A model generated the notes under the pieces. The model saw nothing but the letters and a program-made list of their open reading frames with translations, did not search any database and had not been told where the DNA came from. A stretch of DNA of 64,000 nt, taken from positions 3,224,001 to 3,288,000 of the forward strand of contig NZ_CP108454.1 of the NCBI RefSeq assembly GCF_036240795.1. Reading direction: 5' to 3'. Positions 1 through 8,829 of the stretch are shown here, in pieces. This stretch comes from Streptomyces sp. NBC_01268 (GTDB lineage: Bacteria > Actinomycetota > Actinomycetes > Streptomycetales > Streptomycetaceae). The stretch's first letter is position 1, and each line of letters begins with the position of its first letter. A program made the position numbers and the translations under genes.

Positions 1-2
1 AA

Positions 3-1136
3 CTGTCCGCCGACGACGCCCGCCGGATCGCCCTGCGGGCCCAGGGGTTCCTCGGCGCCCCCGACCGCCGGGCCGGGGTGCGCGGCGTGCTGCGTCACCT
101 GGGGCAGGTCCAGCTGGACACCATCTCCGTGCTGGCCCGCTCGCACGAGCTCATCCCGTACGCGCGCCTGGGCGCCGTCGGCCGCCCGAAGGTCGAGGCG
201 GCGTACTGGACCGAGGGCCACGCCTTCGAGTACTGGTCGCACGCCGCCTGCATCCTGCCGATCGAGGAGTGGCCGCTCTTCGCCTTCCGCCGCCGCGCCT
301 ACCGCGACCGCCCGCACTGGGGGCACGAGCTGTCGGAAGGGGCGTACGAGGCCGTGATCCGGCAGCTGCGGGACGAGGGGCCGCTGACGGCGACCGAGCT
401 CGGCGGCGCGAAGAACAAGGGCGAGTGGTGGGACTGGTCCGACGCGAAGATCGCCGTCGAGCGGGCGCTGATGTACGGCGAGGTGGTGGTCACCGAGCGG
501 CGCGGCTGGAAGCGGGTCTACGACCTGGCCGAGCGCGCCGTCCCGCAGGCGCTGCTCCACGACGACCTGGACGACACGGAGTGCCTGCGGCGTCTGGTGC
601 GGCAGGCGGGTGAGGCGCTGGGCGTCGGCACCCGCGCGGACATCGCCGACTACCACCGGATCAAGGGCGAGGCCTTCGACGCGGTGGTGGCGGACTCGGG
701 GCTCGTCCCGGTGACGGTGGCGGGCTGGGGGAAGCCGGCCTGGGCGGATCCGGCGGCGCTGGCGAGCGAGCCGCGCGGGCGGCACCGGACGACGCTGCTG
801 TCGCCCTTCGACTCGCTGATCTGGGAGCGGGCCCGCACCGAGCGCGTCTTCGGCTTCACGCACCGCTTGGAGGCGTACGTGCCGAAGCCGAAGCGGGTGT
901 ACGGATACTTCGCCATGCCGGTGCTGTCCGGCGGCCGGCTGGTCGGCCGGGTGGACCCGGCCCGGGAGGGCCGGACGCTGGTCGCCCGGCAGGTGTCCCT
1001 GGAGGGCCCGAAGGCGGTGCCCGCGGTGGCGCGGGCGCTGCGCGAGGCGGCCGAGTGGGTGGGCTGCGACGCGGTGGCCGTGGAGCGCGTGGATCCTCCG
1101 GAACTCGCGGCAGAGCTCGTCAAGTCGCTCGGCTGA
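3..1136 (+). CDS. YcaQ-like winged-helix DNA glycosylase family protein (5' end missing)
   Basis: The reading frame is open from the first bases of the window, so the start codon lies upstream and the gene is partial. The protein belongs to the COG3214/YcaQ (AlkX-type) winged-helix family, whose studied members excise bulky or crosslinked alkylated bases from DNA. Visible features are the VQLDTISVLARSHE stretch, which carries the QxD motif that this family uses in catalysis, and a C-terminal SPFDSLIWERARTERVFGF block followed by a basic YVPKPKRVYGYF segment typical of the family. Translation ends with KSLG. It points away from the following response regulator gene. The family assignment is firm; the exact substrate is inferred from the family. 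Confidence 0.8.
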   Translation: MSADDARRIALRAQGFLGAPDRRAGVRGVLRHLGQVQLDTISVLARSHELIPYARLGAVGRPKVEAAYWTEGHAFEYWSHAACILPIEEWPLFAFRRRAYRDRPHWGHELSEGAYEAVIRQLRDEGPLTATELGGAKNKGEWWDWSDAKIAVERALMYGEVVVTERRGWKRVYDLAERAVPQALLHDDLDDTECLRRLVRQAGEALGVGTRADIADYHRIKGEAFDAVVADSGLVPVTVAGWGKPAWADPAALASEPRGRHRTTLLSPFDSLIWERARTERVFGFTHRLEAYVPKPKRVYGYFAMPVLSGGRLVGRVDPAREGRTLVARQVSLEGPKAVPAVARALREAAEWVGCDAVAVERVDPPELAAELVKSLG

Positions 1137-1147
1137 GGAGGGCCGCC

Positions 1148-1195
1148 GGGGACCGGTCCGTGAGCGGTGACGGGGACCGGTCCGTCAGCCGGGAC
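1148..1195. repeat. Two tandem 24-bp units with GGACCGGTCC palindromes
   Basis: Two adjacent 24-bp units (1148-1171 and 1172-1195) share the block GGGGACCGGTCCGT. A degraded third copy follows around 1196-1225. They fill the gap between the two convergent genes. The palindromic cores could fold, but no clean terminator stem is obvious. Confidence 0.5.
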
Positions 1196-1220
1196 GGGGG
1201 CCGGGACTGCGGCCGGTCCG

Positions 1221-1976
1221 TCAGCGGATCTCGAGGATCTTCTCCCGCATCGCGTAGACCACGGCCTCCATCCGGGAGTGCAGCTGGAGCTTCTCCAGGA
1301 TGTTCCGCACGTGGTTCTTCACGGTGTTCTCGGAGATGAACAACTGCTTGGCGATGTCCCGGTTGTTCATCCCGGTCGCGACCAGCTTGAGGACCTCCAG
1401 CTCGCGGTCGGTCAGCCGGGGCGCGGGCACCAGCCGGCGCTCGTCGGTGCGCTGGATCATCGACTTGAACTCGGTGAGCAGCTTCGACGCCATCGACGGG
1501 CTGATCTGCGACTGGCCGTCGGCGACGGCCCGGATCGCGGTGGCGACCTCGTCGGTGGAGATCTCCTTCAGGAGGTAGCCGGTCGCGCCCGCCTTGATCG
1601 CGTCGTAGAGGTCGGCCTCCTCGTCGCTGATCGTCAGCATGATGATCTTCGCGCTGGGGGCGACCTCCTTGATGGAGGTGCATGCCTCGATCCCGCCGCG
1701 CTTGGGCATCCGCACGTCCATCAGCACGATGTCGGGCAGCAGATCGGCCGCCTTGTCGACGGCCTCCGCCCCGTCCCCGGCCTCGCCGACGACCTGGATG
1801 TCCTCCTCCTGCGCGAGGACGATCTCCAGACCACGGCGGAAAAGGGCGTGATCGTCGACGACGAGGACCCGGATCGGCTCGTCGCGCGACGCGCCGATGG
1901 CCGAATCCGATCCCTCCGGATTCGCCGTTCCCAGAGTCTCTCGCCCGCCGTGCACCGGCCCGAAGCTGTCCGCCAT
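1221..1976 (-). CDS. Orphan NarL/LuxR-type two-component response regulator
   Basis: A 251-residue response regulator. The receiver domain (about residues 35-155) carries the acidic pair in [13 protein letters not shown], the phospho-acceptor Asp at about position 87 in LMDVRMP, and the Lys in GYLLKE. A LuxR-type helix-turn-helix (about 185-245) contains [18 protein letters not shown] and [14 protein letters not shown]. The ATG at 1976 was chosen because a strong GGGGGAGGA site sits just upstream and the receiver begins shortly after; longer versions in the same frame are not needed. No histidine kinase is adjacent, so the partner is unknown. An N-terminal extension of about 30 residues before the receiver is present. 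DNA-binding output is known for the family; the target genes are not visible here. Confidence 0.9.
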   Translation of the reverse strand: MADSFGPVHGGRETLGTANPEGSDSAIGASRDEPIRVLVVDDHALFRRGLEIVLAQEEDIQVVGEAGDGAEAVDKAADLLPDIVLMDVRMPKRGGIEACTSIKEVAPSAKIIMLTISDEEADLYDAIKAGATGYLLKEISTDEVATAIRAVADGQSQISPSMASKLLTEFKSMIQRTDERRLVPAPRLTDRELEVLKLVATGMNNRDIAKQLFISENTVKNHVRNILEKLQLHSRMEAVVYAMREKILEIR

Positions 1977-2150
1977 CGTTCCTCCCCCTGAAGGCCGTGG
2001 CCTGAAGTCGTTTACTGCATCGCTTTCGGTCCTCCAACCGCTGCTCGGGGAGCTCCGGTTGGCGTGCACGCCATGCTTTCATGCCGCGGCGCCCTCGCGG
2101 TGAACGCGTGGTCGCAGGCGGTCGCATTCCGACACTTCCGGTCGCACAGG

Positions 2151-2188
2151 GGTGCCCCTGGGAGCGCGGGGGGCGCTCCAGGGGCACC
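2151..2188 (-). terminator. Hairpin terminator downstream of hpf
   Basis: A GC-rich inverted repeat pairs 2151-2166 with 2174-2188. The stem is about 15 bp with one bulged G and a G-rich loop. It lies just past the hpf stop codon and before the start of the response regulator, so it can end hpf transcription. Confidence 0.75.
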
Positions 2189-2241
2189 TGGTCGTAACCG
2201 CGACCGCGGCACGGCCGACGAACGGGCTCGGGCGGGCCGGA

Positions 2242-2928
2242 TCAGCCGCCGAGCGCACCGCCCGCGCCGCCGAGGTCCTCACCCGCGAGGGGGTCGCTCT
2301 CCAGGTGGATGACGCCGTAGTCGTAGGCGTGCCGCCGGTAGACGACACTGGGCTGCTTCGTGTCGGAGTCGACGAAGAGGTAGAAGTCGTGCCCGACCAG
2401 CTCCATCTCGTAGAGCGCCTGGTCGAGCGTCATGGGGGCGGCCTTGTGGGTCTTCTCGCGGACCACCAGCGGTCCTTCGCCCTGGACCTCGATCGAACCC
2501 ATCATCGTGGTGGGGACGGTGCCGGTCTCCGTCGGCACCACCTGACCGTTGCCGTTCAGCGACGCGACGCCCGGCACCACGTCGGCGACCTCCGCCGCCG
2601 AAAGCCTGCCGTTGCCACGGCGCGTGTACCTCTTGTCGTGCTGCTTGCGCAGTCGGGCCTCCAGCTTGTCGCTGGCGAGGTCGAGCGCTGCGTACGGGTC
2701 GCCTGCCGCCGCCTCCGCCCGGATCACCGGGCCTCGGGAGTGGAGGGTGATCTCCACACGGTCGGACCGGTCGGCCTGCCGCGGGTTGTGCTCCTTGGAC
2801 ACCTCGACGTCGAGGCTGATCACCTTGCCGTCGAGCTTCTGGATCTTCTCCAGCTTCAGCTTCTCGGCCACGTGCTTACGGAACCGCTCGGGCACCTCGG
2901 TCTTGCGGCCCTTGACGACGATGTCCAC
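2242..2928 (-). CDS. hpf: Long-form ribosome hibernation promoting factor (HPF/RaiA)
   Basis: Two-domain HPF of about 228 residues that binds the 30S subunit and pairs ribosomes into inactive 100S dimers in stationary phase. The N-terminal S30AE domain starts directly at VDIVVKGRKTEVPERFRKHV. The C-terminal dimerisation domain is the strongly conserved block MTLDQALYEMELVGHDFYLF and the following VYRRHAYDYGVIHLE. The GTG at 2928 has GGAG six bases upstream and places the start at the domain edge. A GTG at 2955, with AGGAG five bases upstream, would add nine residues and cannot be excluded. A hairpin terminator follows at 2151-2188 and an inverted repeat lies upstream at 3157-3175. Confidence 0.93.
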   Translation of the reverse strand: MDIVVKGRKTEVPERFRKHVAEKLKLEKIQKLDGKVISLDVEVSKEHNPRQADRSDRVEITLHSRGPVIRAEAAAGDPYAALDLASDKLEARLRKQHDKRYTRRGNGRLSAAEVADVVPGVASLNGNGQVVPTETGTVPTTMMGSIEVQGEGPLVVREKTHKAAPMTLDQALYEMELVGHDFYLFVDSDTKQPSVVYRRHAYDYGVIHLESDPLAGEDLGGAGGALGG

Positions 2929-3156
2929 GCAGAACTCCGTTCCCGGATCGCTCACTACGGCTCCTAGGCCGTCGAGCATCTCCCTTTGCACCAGACTCCG
3001 GCGTTTGCCGGGGTCTCGGACTTGGCGACTTCGCCCCTCTCCTCCCCAGTCGACAAGCGCCCCACCCCATCGACAAGAGGTTAATTCGCCCTGAACTCCT
3101 GTCCTGTAGGCGCACCCGTGCATTAGGTGAGGCGTGACCTTCGCCATTCCTCACAA

Positions 3157-3175
3157 CCGAACATAGCTCGTTCGG
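3157..3175. promoter_or_regulatory. Inverted repeat upstream of hpf (possible operator)
   Basis: CCGAAC (3157-3162) and GTTCGG (3170-3175) form a 6-bp dyad with a 7-base spacer in the roughly 290-bp gap between comF and hpf. The gap is visibly AT-richer than the coding sequence and should hold the hpf promoter. An operator role is inferred from position only. Confidence 0.35.
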
Positions 3176-3222
3176 ACGGGTGTCGGCACCCGCTGACGGG
3201 ACTTACCTCCATTCGGGTGTTC

Positions 3223-4053
3223 TTACCTCTCACCACCTGCAACGTTGCAAGTTCCCCGTGAGTTCCGGTTTATTTCGAACGAGGCCGGAGAGGATGCGAC
3301 TACCGCTGCCGCGGGCTGTTCGAAAAGGCCTTCCGTCCCTCGCCTCTTCGGGCTGTCCGGTAATCCGGGAATGAACGGCGGGTGTACGAGGACGGGGGCG
3401 GCACCCAGTGCCCTCGCCGCCTCCGCGAGCGATGCTCCCGTGGTCATCAGGTCGTCCACGAGAACCACCCGCCCGGCCTCCCGCACGGCCTCGTCGAGGA
3501 GCCGTACGCCGGCCGGTGCGACCTCCAGCGCCCCCGCCAGGTTGGCGAGCCGCCCGCGCGCGCCGAGCCCCGCCTGGTCGGCGACCGCCCGGCCCTGCCG
3601 CAGCACCGGCAGGACCCGCGCGGCCCGTCCGGAACGGCGCAGCCGGGCCGCCGCCGCCAGCGCGATCCGCCGGGTCGGATCGTGGCCACGCGCGCGCACG
3701 GAGCGCCGTGAGGACGGCACCGGCACCAGGAGCAGCGGTCCGCCCCCGGACGCCCCACAGGGCCCCGTGGCGGCCTCCACGGCACCTGCCAGCGCGGCGC
3801 CCAGGGCTCCGGCGAGCGGCAGCGCCCCACGTTCCTTGTGGGCGAGGAGCAGCGCGCGCACGGCACCCTCGTACGGCGCGGCGGCATGGACGACCGGCAG
3901 CCCCGGGGGCTCGGGCCACGGACGCACCCTGCGGGGACCGGTGCCGGTCAGCCCGGTCCTGCAGCGCGGGCACAGTGCCGTACGGGGTCTCCCGCAGCCT
4001 CCGCAGGCGACCGGCAGCACCAGCCCGGCGATCTCGCGCCACCACCCCCGCAT
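3223..4053 (-). CDS. ComF/GntX-type phosphoribosyltransferase-fold protein
   Basis: A 276-residue ComF-family protein. An N-terminal zinc-ribbon-like segment has Cys at positions 17, 20, 28 and 31 (CGGCGRPRTALCPRC). The phosphoribosyltransferase core follows, with the PRPP-binding signature VVLVDDLMTTGASL at about residues 196-209. ComF helps DNA uptake in competent bacteria; in Streptomyces its role is not established. The ATG at 4053 was chosen because the zinc ribbon starts there and a GGGAGGA lies about 10 bases upstream. The C-terminal tail contains FEINRN and an unusually AT-rich end that includes a 12-bp perfect palindrome at 3238-3249. Confidence 0.85.
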   Translation of the reverse strand: MRGWWREIAGLVLPVACGGCGRPRTALCPRCRTGLTGTGPRRVRPWPEPPGLPVVHAAAPYEGAVRALLLAHKERGALPLAGALGAALAGAVEAATGPCGASGGGPLLLVPVPSSRRSVRARGHDPTRRIALAAAARLRRSGRAARVLPVLRQGRAVADQAGLGARGRLANLAGALEVAPAGVRLLDEAVREAGRVVLVDDLMTTGASLAEAARALGAAPVLVHPPFIPGLPDSPKRRGTEGLFEQPAAAVVASSPASFEINRNSRGTCNVAGGER

Positions 4054-4107
4054 GGCTCCACTGTCCTCCCGCGGAGCCCGCGCGGCCACTCCTGTGGAAA
4101 ACCGCCG

Positions 4108-5982
4108 TCAGCCCGGATAGACCGGGTGGCGCCCCTCCTTGACGATGGGCTGCCAGTTCGCCCCGGGCACGAGCCGCACGATGCCGTCGTTGTTGGAGTC
4201 CGCGACCACCGGCGACTGTTCGCCGTGCGGCGCGGCGACCGCCGTGACCCCGTTCAGGCCCGGCAGGACCGACGTGGCCGACGTCGACCCGTCCGTCTGC
4301 ACGTACCGCACCTGCTGCACCCCGCCGGCCTCCGTGCCGACCACGACCAGGCGGCTCGGGCCGGCCCAGGACACGGCGGTGACGGACTCCAGGCGCGGCG
4401 CGGCGCGCTGCGGGGACTCGACGGAGACGCTCTCGTGCCCGTCGCCGCGGGTGCGCTCGACCCGGCCGATCTGGAGGGTCGTGCGGTCGTCCTTCGTCAC
4501 GAGCAGCGCGATCCGCACCCCGTCGGCGGAGACCCGCAGCGACTCGATCCGCGCGCCGTCCTTGAGCCACGGCGTGCTGACCTCGACCGGCTCGCCCTGG
4601 CCGCCGGGCACCATCCACAGGCGCGGCTTCGCCCGGTTGCGGTCGGCGACCCACAGGTCGCCGTGGCCGTCCCAGCTCGGCGCCGACAGGCGGTCCTCGC
4701 GCCGCAGCCCGGCGCTGGTCACGATCGGCGCCGCGGGCTCCTCGTCGGAGGTGATCGACGCGACGCGCAGCGCGCGGCCCTCCTGCACGACCCCGGCCGC
4801 CCGGTTCTCCTCGCGGTCCACCGCCACGTACGTCAGCGGCAGCGTGCCCCGGCCGAACGGCCCGGGCGCCTCGACCGGCTTGTCCAGCTGCTTCGAGGCG
4901 ACCGACAGCATCATCAGGCGGCCGTGCTCGTCGACGAAGAAGGGGTTCTCGCCCCGCCCCGGGTCGCGCACCGCCGAGTACTCCTCGATGGCCTGCCCCT
5001 TGCCGAGCATGCAGAGCCGGTTGCCGTCGCTTCCCTGGAGCTCCACCTGCTCCACCCGTGCCGACGTCAGGTCGCCCAGGGTGAACAGCAGTTGGGCCGC
5101 CATGCCCTTGCACACCAGGGCGCTGACGTGGTCGGCCTTGGCGTTGAGCGGGACCTTCAGCGTCGACTGGTCGTCGGTCGTGAGGGTCGTGACGCCCTTC
5201 TTCAGCTCCGTACCGGAGGGGAAGCGCGAGTCGACGGCGGGCCCGAGCCACCCCGTCGGGCCCTCCAGGAGCGCCTTCACCGTCTGCGTCACCGGGTCCA
5301 TGCGGGTGACCGGATCCTGCCGCTGCCGGATGTAGACCGGGTCGGCGACGACCCAGTTCTCCCCGGAGGCGAAGTAGTACTTGTTGACCGAGCGGTAGTT
5401 GCGCAGGAAGTCCGCCTCACCGAGCACCAGGCCCGGGGGCAGGCTGTCGATGCGCCACTCCTTGCCCTTGCCGTCCGCCGTGGGCTGCTGCACCACGTGG
5501 ATCGACTCGTTGAACTCGGCCGGGACCTCCGGCCGGTACGCGTGCCGGGCGTCGACCTTCGCGATCCGCCGCCCGGAGATCGGGTACGACCGCCCCTGGT
5601 TCTCCGTGTCGGCCATCCGGTCGGCCTGGTCGCGGTCGGGCGCGTTGGTGAGCACGGTGATGCTCGCCTCCGGCCGCCACGTGCGCACGGCCTGCCGGGT
5701 CAGGTACTTCCGCGCCGTCGAGAACCCGGGGTCGTCACTCGTCATGGCCTCCAGGAAGCCGTCGACGATCTCCTCCGGATCGGCGTTGTCGCGGGGCGCG
5801 ACCGCGTACACCCGCACCTGCGAGTCGCCCGCGTTGGACGCCTTCACGGCCCGTACGTCGCCGCTGTCGGGCATGCTCGCGCAGCCGGCCACCAGCAGCG
5901 AGCCGCAGGCCAGCAGCACCACCCCGCGCACCGACCGTCCCCGCCCCAGGGCCTCCCGCGTCCCTCGAAGGTCAGCGCCCAC
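4108..5982 (-). CDS. lpqB: MtrAB system lipoprotein LpqB
   Basis: A 624-residue secreted lipoprotein with a hydrophobic signal segment ending in the lipobox LVAGC, with the lipidated Cys at residue 34. It contains a GerMN-type domain (about residues 170-330) and a C-terminal beta-propeller-like region, the usual LpqB layout. LpqB acts outside the membrane and modulates the sensor kinase MtrB. Its start overlaps the mtrB stop by 11 bases, so the two are translationally coupled. Together with mtrA it forms a leftward three-gene operon. Confidence is high because sequence, order and overlap all agree. Confidence 0.95.
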   Translation of the reverse strand: MGADLRGTREALGRGRSVRGVVLLACGSLLVAGCASMPDSGDVRAVKASNAGDSQVRVYAVAPRDNADPEEIVDGFLEAMTSDDPGFSTARKYLTRQAVRTWRPEASITVLTNAPDRDQADRMADTENQGRSYPISGRRIAKVDARHAYRPEVPAEFNESIHVVQQPTADGKGKEWRIDSLPPGLVLGEADFLRNYRSVNKYYFASGENWVVADPVYIRQRQDPVTRMDPVTQTVKALLEGPTGWLGPAVDSRFPSGTELKKGVTTLTTDDQSTLKVPLNAKADHVSALVCKGMAAQLLFTLGDLTSARVEQVELQGSDGNRLCMLGKGQAIEEYSAVRDPGRGENPFFVDEHGRLMMLSVASKQLDKPVEAPGPFGRGTLPLTYVAVDREENRAAGVVQEGRALRVASITSDEEPAAPIVTSAGLRREDRLSAPSWDGHGDLWVADRNRAKPRLWMVPGGQGEPVEVSTPWLKDGARIESLRVSADGVRIALLVTKDDRTTLQIGRVERTRGDGHESVSVESPQRAAPRLESVTAVSWAGPSRLVVVGTEAGGVQQVRYVQTDGSTSATSVLPGLNGVTAVAAPHGEQSPVVADSNNDGIVRLVPGANWQPIVKEGRHPVYPG

Positions 5983-7972
5983 GTGTCCCGCCCTCCTGCT
6001 CGGCGCGCGACGACGCCATGGTCTCGCCCCCGGCGCCCCCGGCGCCCCCGTCTTCGTCGCCGCCCGCCGCGGGCCGCGGAACCACCCGCGCGCCGCTGCC
6101 CGGCAGCGCCGTCGGATCCACCGTCGCCCGCGACGCGGCGGGTATCCGCGGCGGCACGGACAGCGCCGGGTGGTCCCCGGCGGGCTGCGCGGGCACCGCG
6201 GTCAGGCGCGCCCCGGCAGCGGCGGCCGCCTGCTCGCGGTTGCGCCGCGAGTCCTCGGGCTCCAGCGGGATCGGCGAACCGCGCAGCGGCTCGTCCGCGG
6301 TGCGCGGCAGGGTCAGCCGGAACTGCGAGCCGCCACCGGGCTCGCCCCAGGCCTGGAGCCAGCCGCCGTGCAGGCGCGCGTCCTCGACGGCGATGGACAG
6401 GCCGAGGCCCGTGCCGCCGGTGGTGCGCGCGCGGGACGGGTCGGCCCGCCAGAACCGGTTGAAGACCCGGGTCGCCTCTCCGGGCTTGAGCCCGATCCCG
6501 TGGTCGCGCACGGCGACGGCGACGGCCCCGCCGGCGGCGGCCAGCTTCACGGTCACGTCCCGGCCCTCGCCGTGCTCGACGGCGTTCACGACCAGATTGC
6601 GCAGCACCCGCTCGACCCGGCGGGCGTCCGCCTCGGCCACCACGGGCTGCTCGTCGCCGACGACGAGGATCCGGCTCCCCTTGCGCTCGGCCAGCGGCTC
6701 GGCGCCGCCGATGACCCGGCGTACGACCTGGCGCAGGTCTATCGGCTCGGCCTCCAGGGCCGCGGCGCCCGCGTCGAAGCGGCTGATCTCCAGCAGGTCC
6801 GACAGCAGCGACTCGAAACGGTCGAGCTGGTCCCCGAGGAGCTCGGCGGAGCGCGCGGTGACCGGGTCGAAGTCGACCCGGGCCTCGTGGATGACGTCGG
6901 CCGCCATCCGGACCGTCGTCAGCGGGGTCCGCAGCTCGTGCGAGACGTCCGAGACGAACCGCCGCTGCATCCGCGACAGGTCCTCCATCTGCTGGATCTT
7001 CGTCTGGATGGTCTGCGCCATCTTGTTGAAGGCCTCGCCGAGGCGCGCGATGTCGTCCTCGCCGGTGACCTTCATCCGTTCCTGGAGCCCGCTGGCCGAC
7101 AGCCGCTCGGCGACCGCGGCTGCCATCCGTACGGGGGTGACGACCTGGCGCACCACCAGCCAGGCGATGGCGCCGAGCAGCACCACGACGAACAGCCCGG
7201 CGGTCGCCAGGGTCGTCTTGACCAGGGCGAGGGAGTCCTCCTCCTGCGTCAGCGGGAAGAGGTAGTACAGCTCGTACGGGGTGCCGTCGGCGTCGTTGAG
7301 CCGCTTGCCGATCACCAGGCCGGGCTCGGACGCCTTGCCGCTGGTGTAGTGGATCCGCGCGGGCTGCTGGAAGGTGCTGGTGCCCTGCGCGACGTTGTGC
7401 CGCAGCTCGGCCGGGATGCTGGTGGTCGGATCGACCTCACCGGAGGCGCGGGCGCCCCGGCTGGCCGTGTTCCCGGTCTCCAGCGACAGCGCGACCACGT
7501 TGAACGCGCTCTGACCGCCGCTCGCCAGCTGCTCGACCAGCGTCGAGCGCCAGTTCACGGACGCTCCGGCGCGACCGCCGTCCTGCGCTCCCGGCGCGGA
7601 GGGCGTGGTGGCCGCCTTGTCCTGGGCGGCCGAGAAGCCACCGGCGGCCTGGCTCTGGGCGGCCCGCTCCTTGGCGTCGAGCAGCCCGTTGCGCACCTGG
7701 CCGATGACGACCAGGCCGAGCAGGAGCACGACGCCGAGCGACATGAGCAGGGTGCCCGCGACCACCCGCACCTGGAGGTTGCGCCGCCACAGCCGCACGG
7801 CGGGCAGCAGCGGCCGGCGCACCCAGCGCGCGACGAGCCGGAACGCGGGCCCGCCCGGCGCACCGTCCTGCAGCAGACGGCCGAAACGCGAGCCCCCCCG
7901 CCCCGGTCCGGCAGCCCGCCCCGTACGGACTCCCGGATCCCCGGGCTTCGGAGCAGTACTGCCTGCGCTCAT
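5972..7972 (-). CDS. mtrB: Sensor histidine kinase MtrB
   Basis: A 666-residue membrane kinase. One transmembrane helix lies near residues 45-70 and a second near 255-280, enclosing an extracellular sensor region. A HAMP domain follows (VVTPVRMAAAVAERLSASG). The phosphorylated His lies in FVSDVSHELRTPLTTVR. The ATP-binding domain has an N box (NLVVNAVEHGEG) and glycine-rich boxes (RDHGIGLKPG, TGGTGLGLS). A Pro/Ala-rich tail of about 100 residues ends the protein. It phosphorylates MtrA, encoded one base pair away. MtrAB is known in actinobacteria to control cell-wall and developmental genes. Confidence 0.95.
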   Translation of the reverse strand: MSAGSTAPKPGDPGVRTGRAAGPGRGGSRFGRLLQDGAPGGPAFRLVARWVRRPLLPAVRLWRRNLQVRVVAGTLLMSLGVVLLLGLVVIGQVRNGLLDAKERAAQSQAAGGFSAAQDKAATTPSAPGAQDGGRAGASVNWRSTLVEQLASGGQSAFNVVALSLETGNTASRGARASGEVDPTTSIPAELRHNVAQGTSTFQQPARIHYTSGKASEPGLVIGKRLNDADGTPYELYYLFPLTQEEDSLALVKTTLATAGLFVVVLLGAIAWLVVRQVVTPVRMAAAVAERLSASGLQERMKVTGEDDIARLGEAFNKMAQTIQTKIQQMEDLSRMQRRFVSDVSHELRTPLTTVRMAADVIHEARVDFDPVTARSAELLGDQLDRFESLLSDLLEISRFDAGAAALEAEPIDLRQVVRRVIGGAEPLAERKGSRILVVGDEQPVVAEADARRVERVLRNLVVNAVEHGEGRDVTVKLAAAGGAVAVAVRDHGIGLKPGEATRVFNRFWRADPSRARTTGGTGLGLSIAVEDARLHGGWLQAWGEPGGGSQFRLTLPRTADEPLRGSPIPLEPEDSRRNREQAAAAAGARLTAVPAQPAGDHPALSVPPRIPAASRATVDPTALPGSGARVVPRPAAGGDEDGGAGGAGGETMASSRAEQEGGTRGR

Positions 7973-7973
7973 G

Positions 7974-8651
7974 TCAGCTCGGCCCTGCCTTGTAACCGAC
8001 GCCGCGAACGGTCACGACGATCTCCGGGCGCTCCGGGTCCTTCTCGACCTTCGAGCGCAGCCGCTGCACGTGCACGTTCACCAGCCGGGTGTCGGCCGCG
8101 TGCCGGTAGCCCCAGACCTGCTCCAGCAGGACCTCGCGGGTGAACACCTGCCACGGCTTGCGGGCCAGCGCCACCAGCAGATCGAACTCGAGCGGCGTCA
8201 GCGCGATCGCCTGCCCGTCCCGCTTCACCGAGTGCCCGGCCACGTCGATGACCAGGTCACCGATGGCCAGCTGCTCCGGCGCGGGCTCCTCCGACCTCCG
8301 CAGCCGCGCCCGGATCCGGGCGACGAGCTCCTTCGGCTTGAACGGCTTGACGATGTAGTCGTCGGCCCCGGACTCCAGGCCCACCACGACGTCGACCGTG
8401 TCGCTCTTGGCCGTGAGCATGACGATCGGCACACCGGACTCGGCCCTGATCAACCGGCAGACCTCGATACCGTCCCGACCGGGCAGCATCAGGTCGAGCA
8501 GCACGAGATCCGGCTTGGCCTCCCGAAAAGCAGCGAGTGCCTTGTCACCGTCCGCAACGAACGACGGCTCGAACCCCTCACCACGCAGCACGATCCCGAG
8601 CATCTCGGCCAGTGCGGTGTCGTCATCGACGACGAGAACGCGTCCCTTCAT
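7974..8651 (-). CDS. mtrA: OmpR-family response regulator MtrA
   Basis: A 225-residue regulator. The receiver domain has VLVVDDDTALAEM, the phospho-acceptor Asp53 in LVLLDLMLPG and Lys in YIVKPFKP. The winged-helix DNA-binding domain has LTPLEFDLLVAL and VHVQRLRSKVEKDPE. The start is set at the ATG before KGRVLVVDDD; no clear Shine-Dalgarno precedes it, and an in-frame ATG at 8684 would add 11 residues. The upstream DNA, from base 8654 outward, is one arm of a 174-bp direct repeat whose partner lies 3.45 kb away, so its promoter region has been duplicated and separated from its ancestral neighbour by an insertion. Confidence 0.96.
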   Translation of the reverse strand: MKGRVLVVDDDTALAEMLGIVLRGEGFEPSFVADGDKALAAFREAKPDLVLLDLMLPGRDGIEVCRLIRAESGVPIVMLTAKSDTVDVVVGLESGADDYIVKPFKPKELVARIRARLRRSEEPAPEQLAIGDLVIDVAGHSVKRDGQAIALTPLEFDLLVALARKPWQVFTREVLLEQVWGYRHAADTRLVNVHVQRLRSKVEKDPERPEIVVTVRGVGYKAGPS

Positions 8652-8653
8652 AT

Positions 8654-8827
8654 CGACATCATCCCATTTCCGTATCAGTCTCAAGGCGACTGGTGAGATA
8701 CCTCACCGACCTGCGGCGACGTCCGCGATTGCCCACCGTTTACCGCCGGTGTCTGTGGGTGTTGATGTCGACTTGGATGTCAGCCCCGTTCACCCCGTGG
8801 TCGCCCCGAACCGTACCTTGCGGGGCC
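8654..8827. repeat. Direct repeat R1 (mtrA upstream region)
   Basis: Left copy of a 174-bp direct repeat; the partner is 12106-12279. The first roughly 65 bp and the last roughly 35 bp are essentially identical between the copies, while the middle has diverged. Inside is the dyad GGTGAG-ATAC-CTCACC. This copy starts three bases upstream of the mtrA ATG, so it must contain the mtrA promoter and any autoregulatory site. Confidence 0.9.
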
Positions 8828-8829
8828 CC

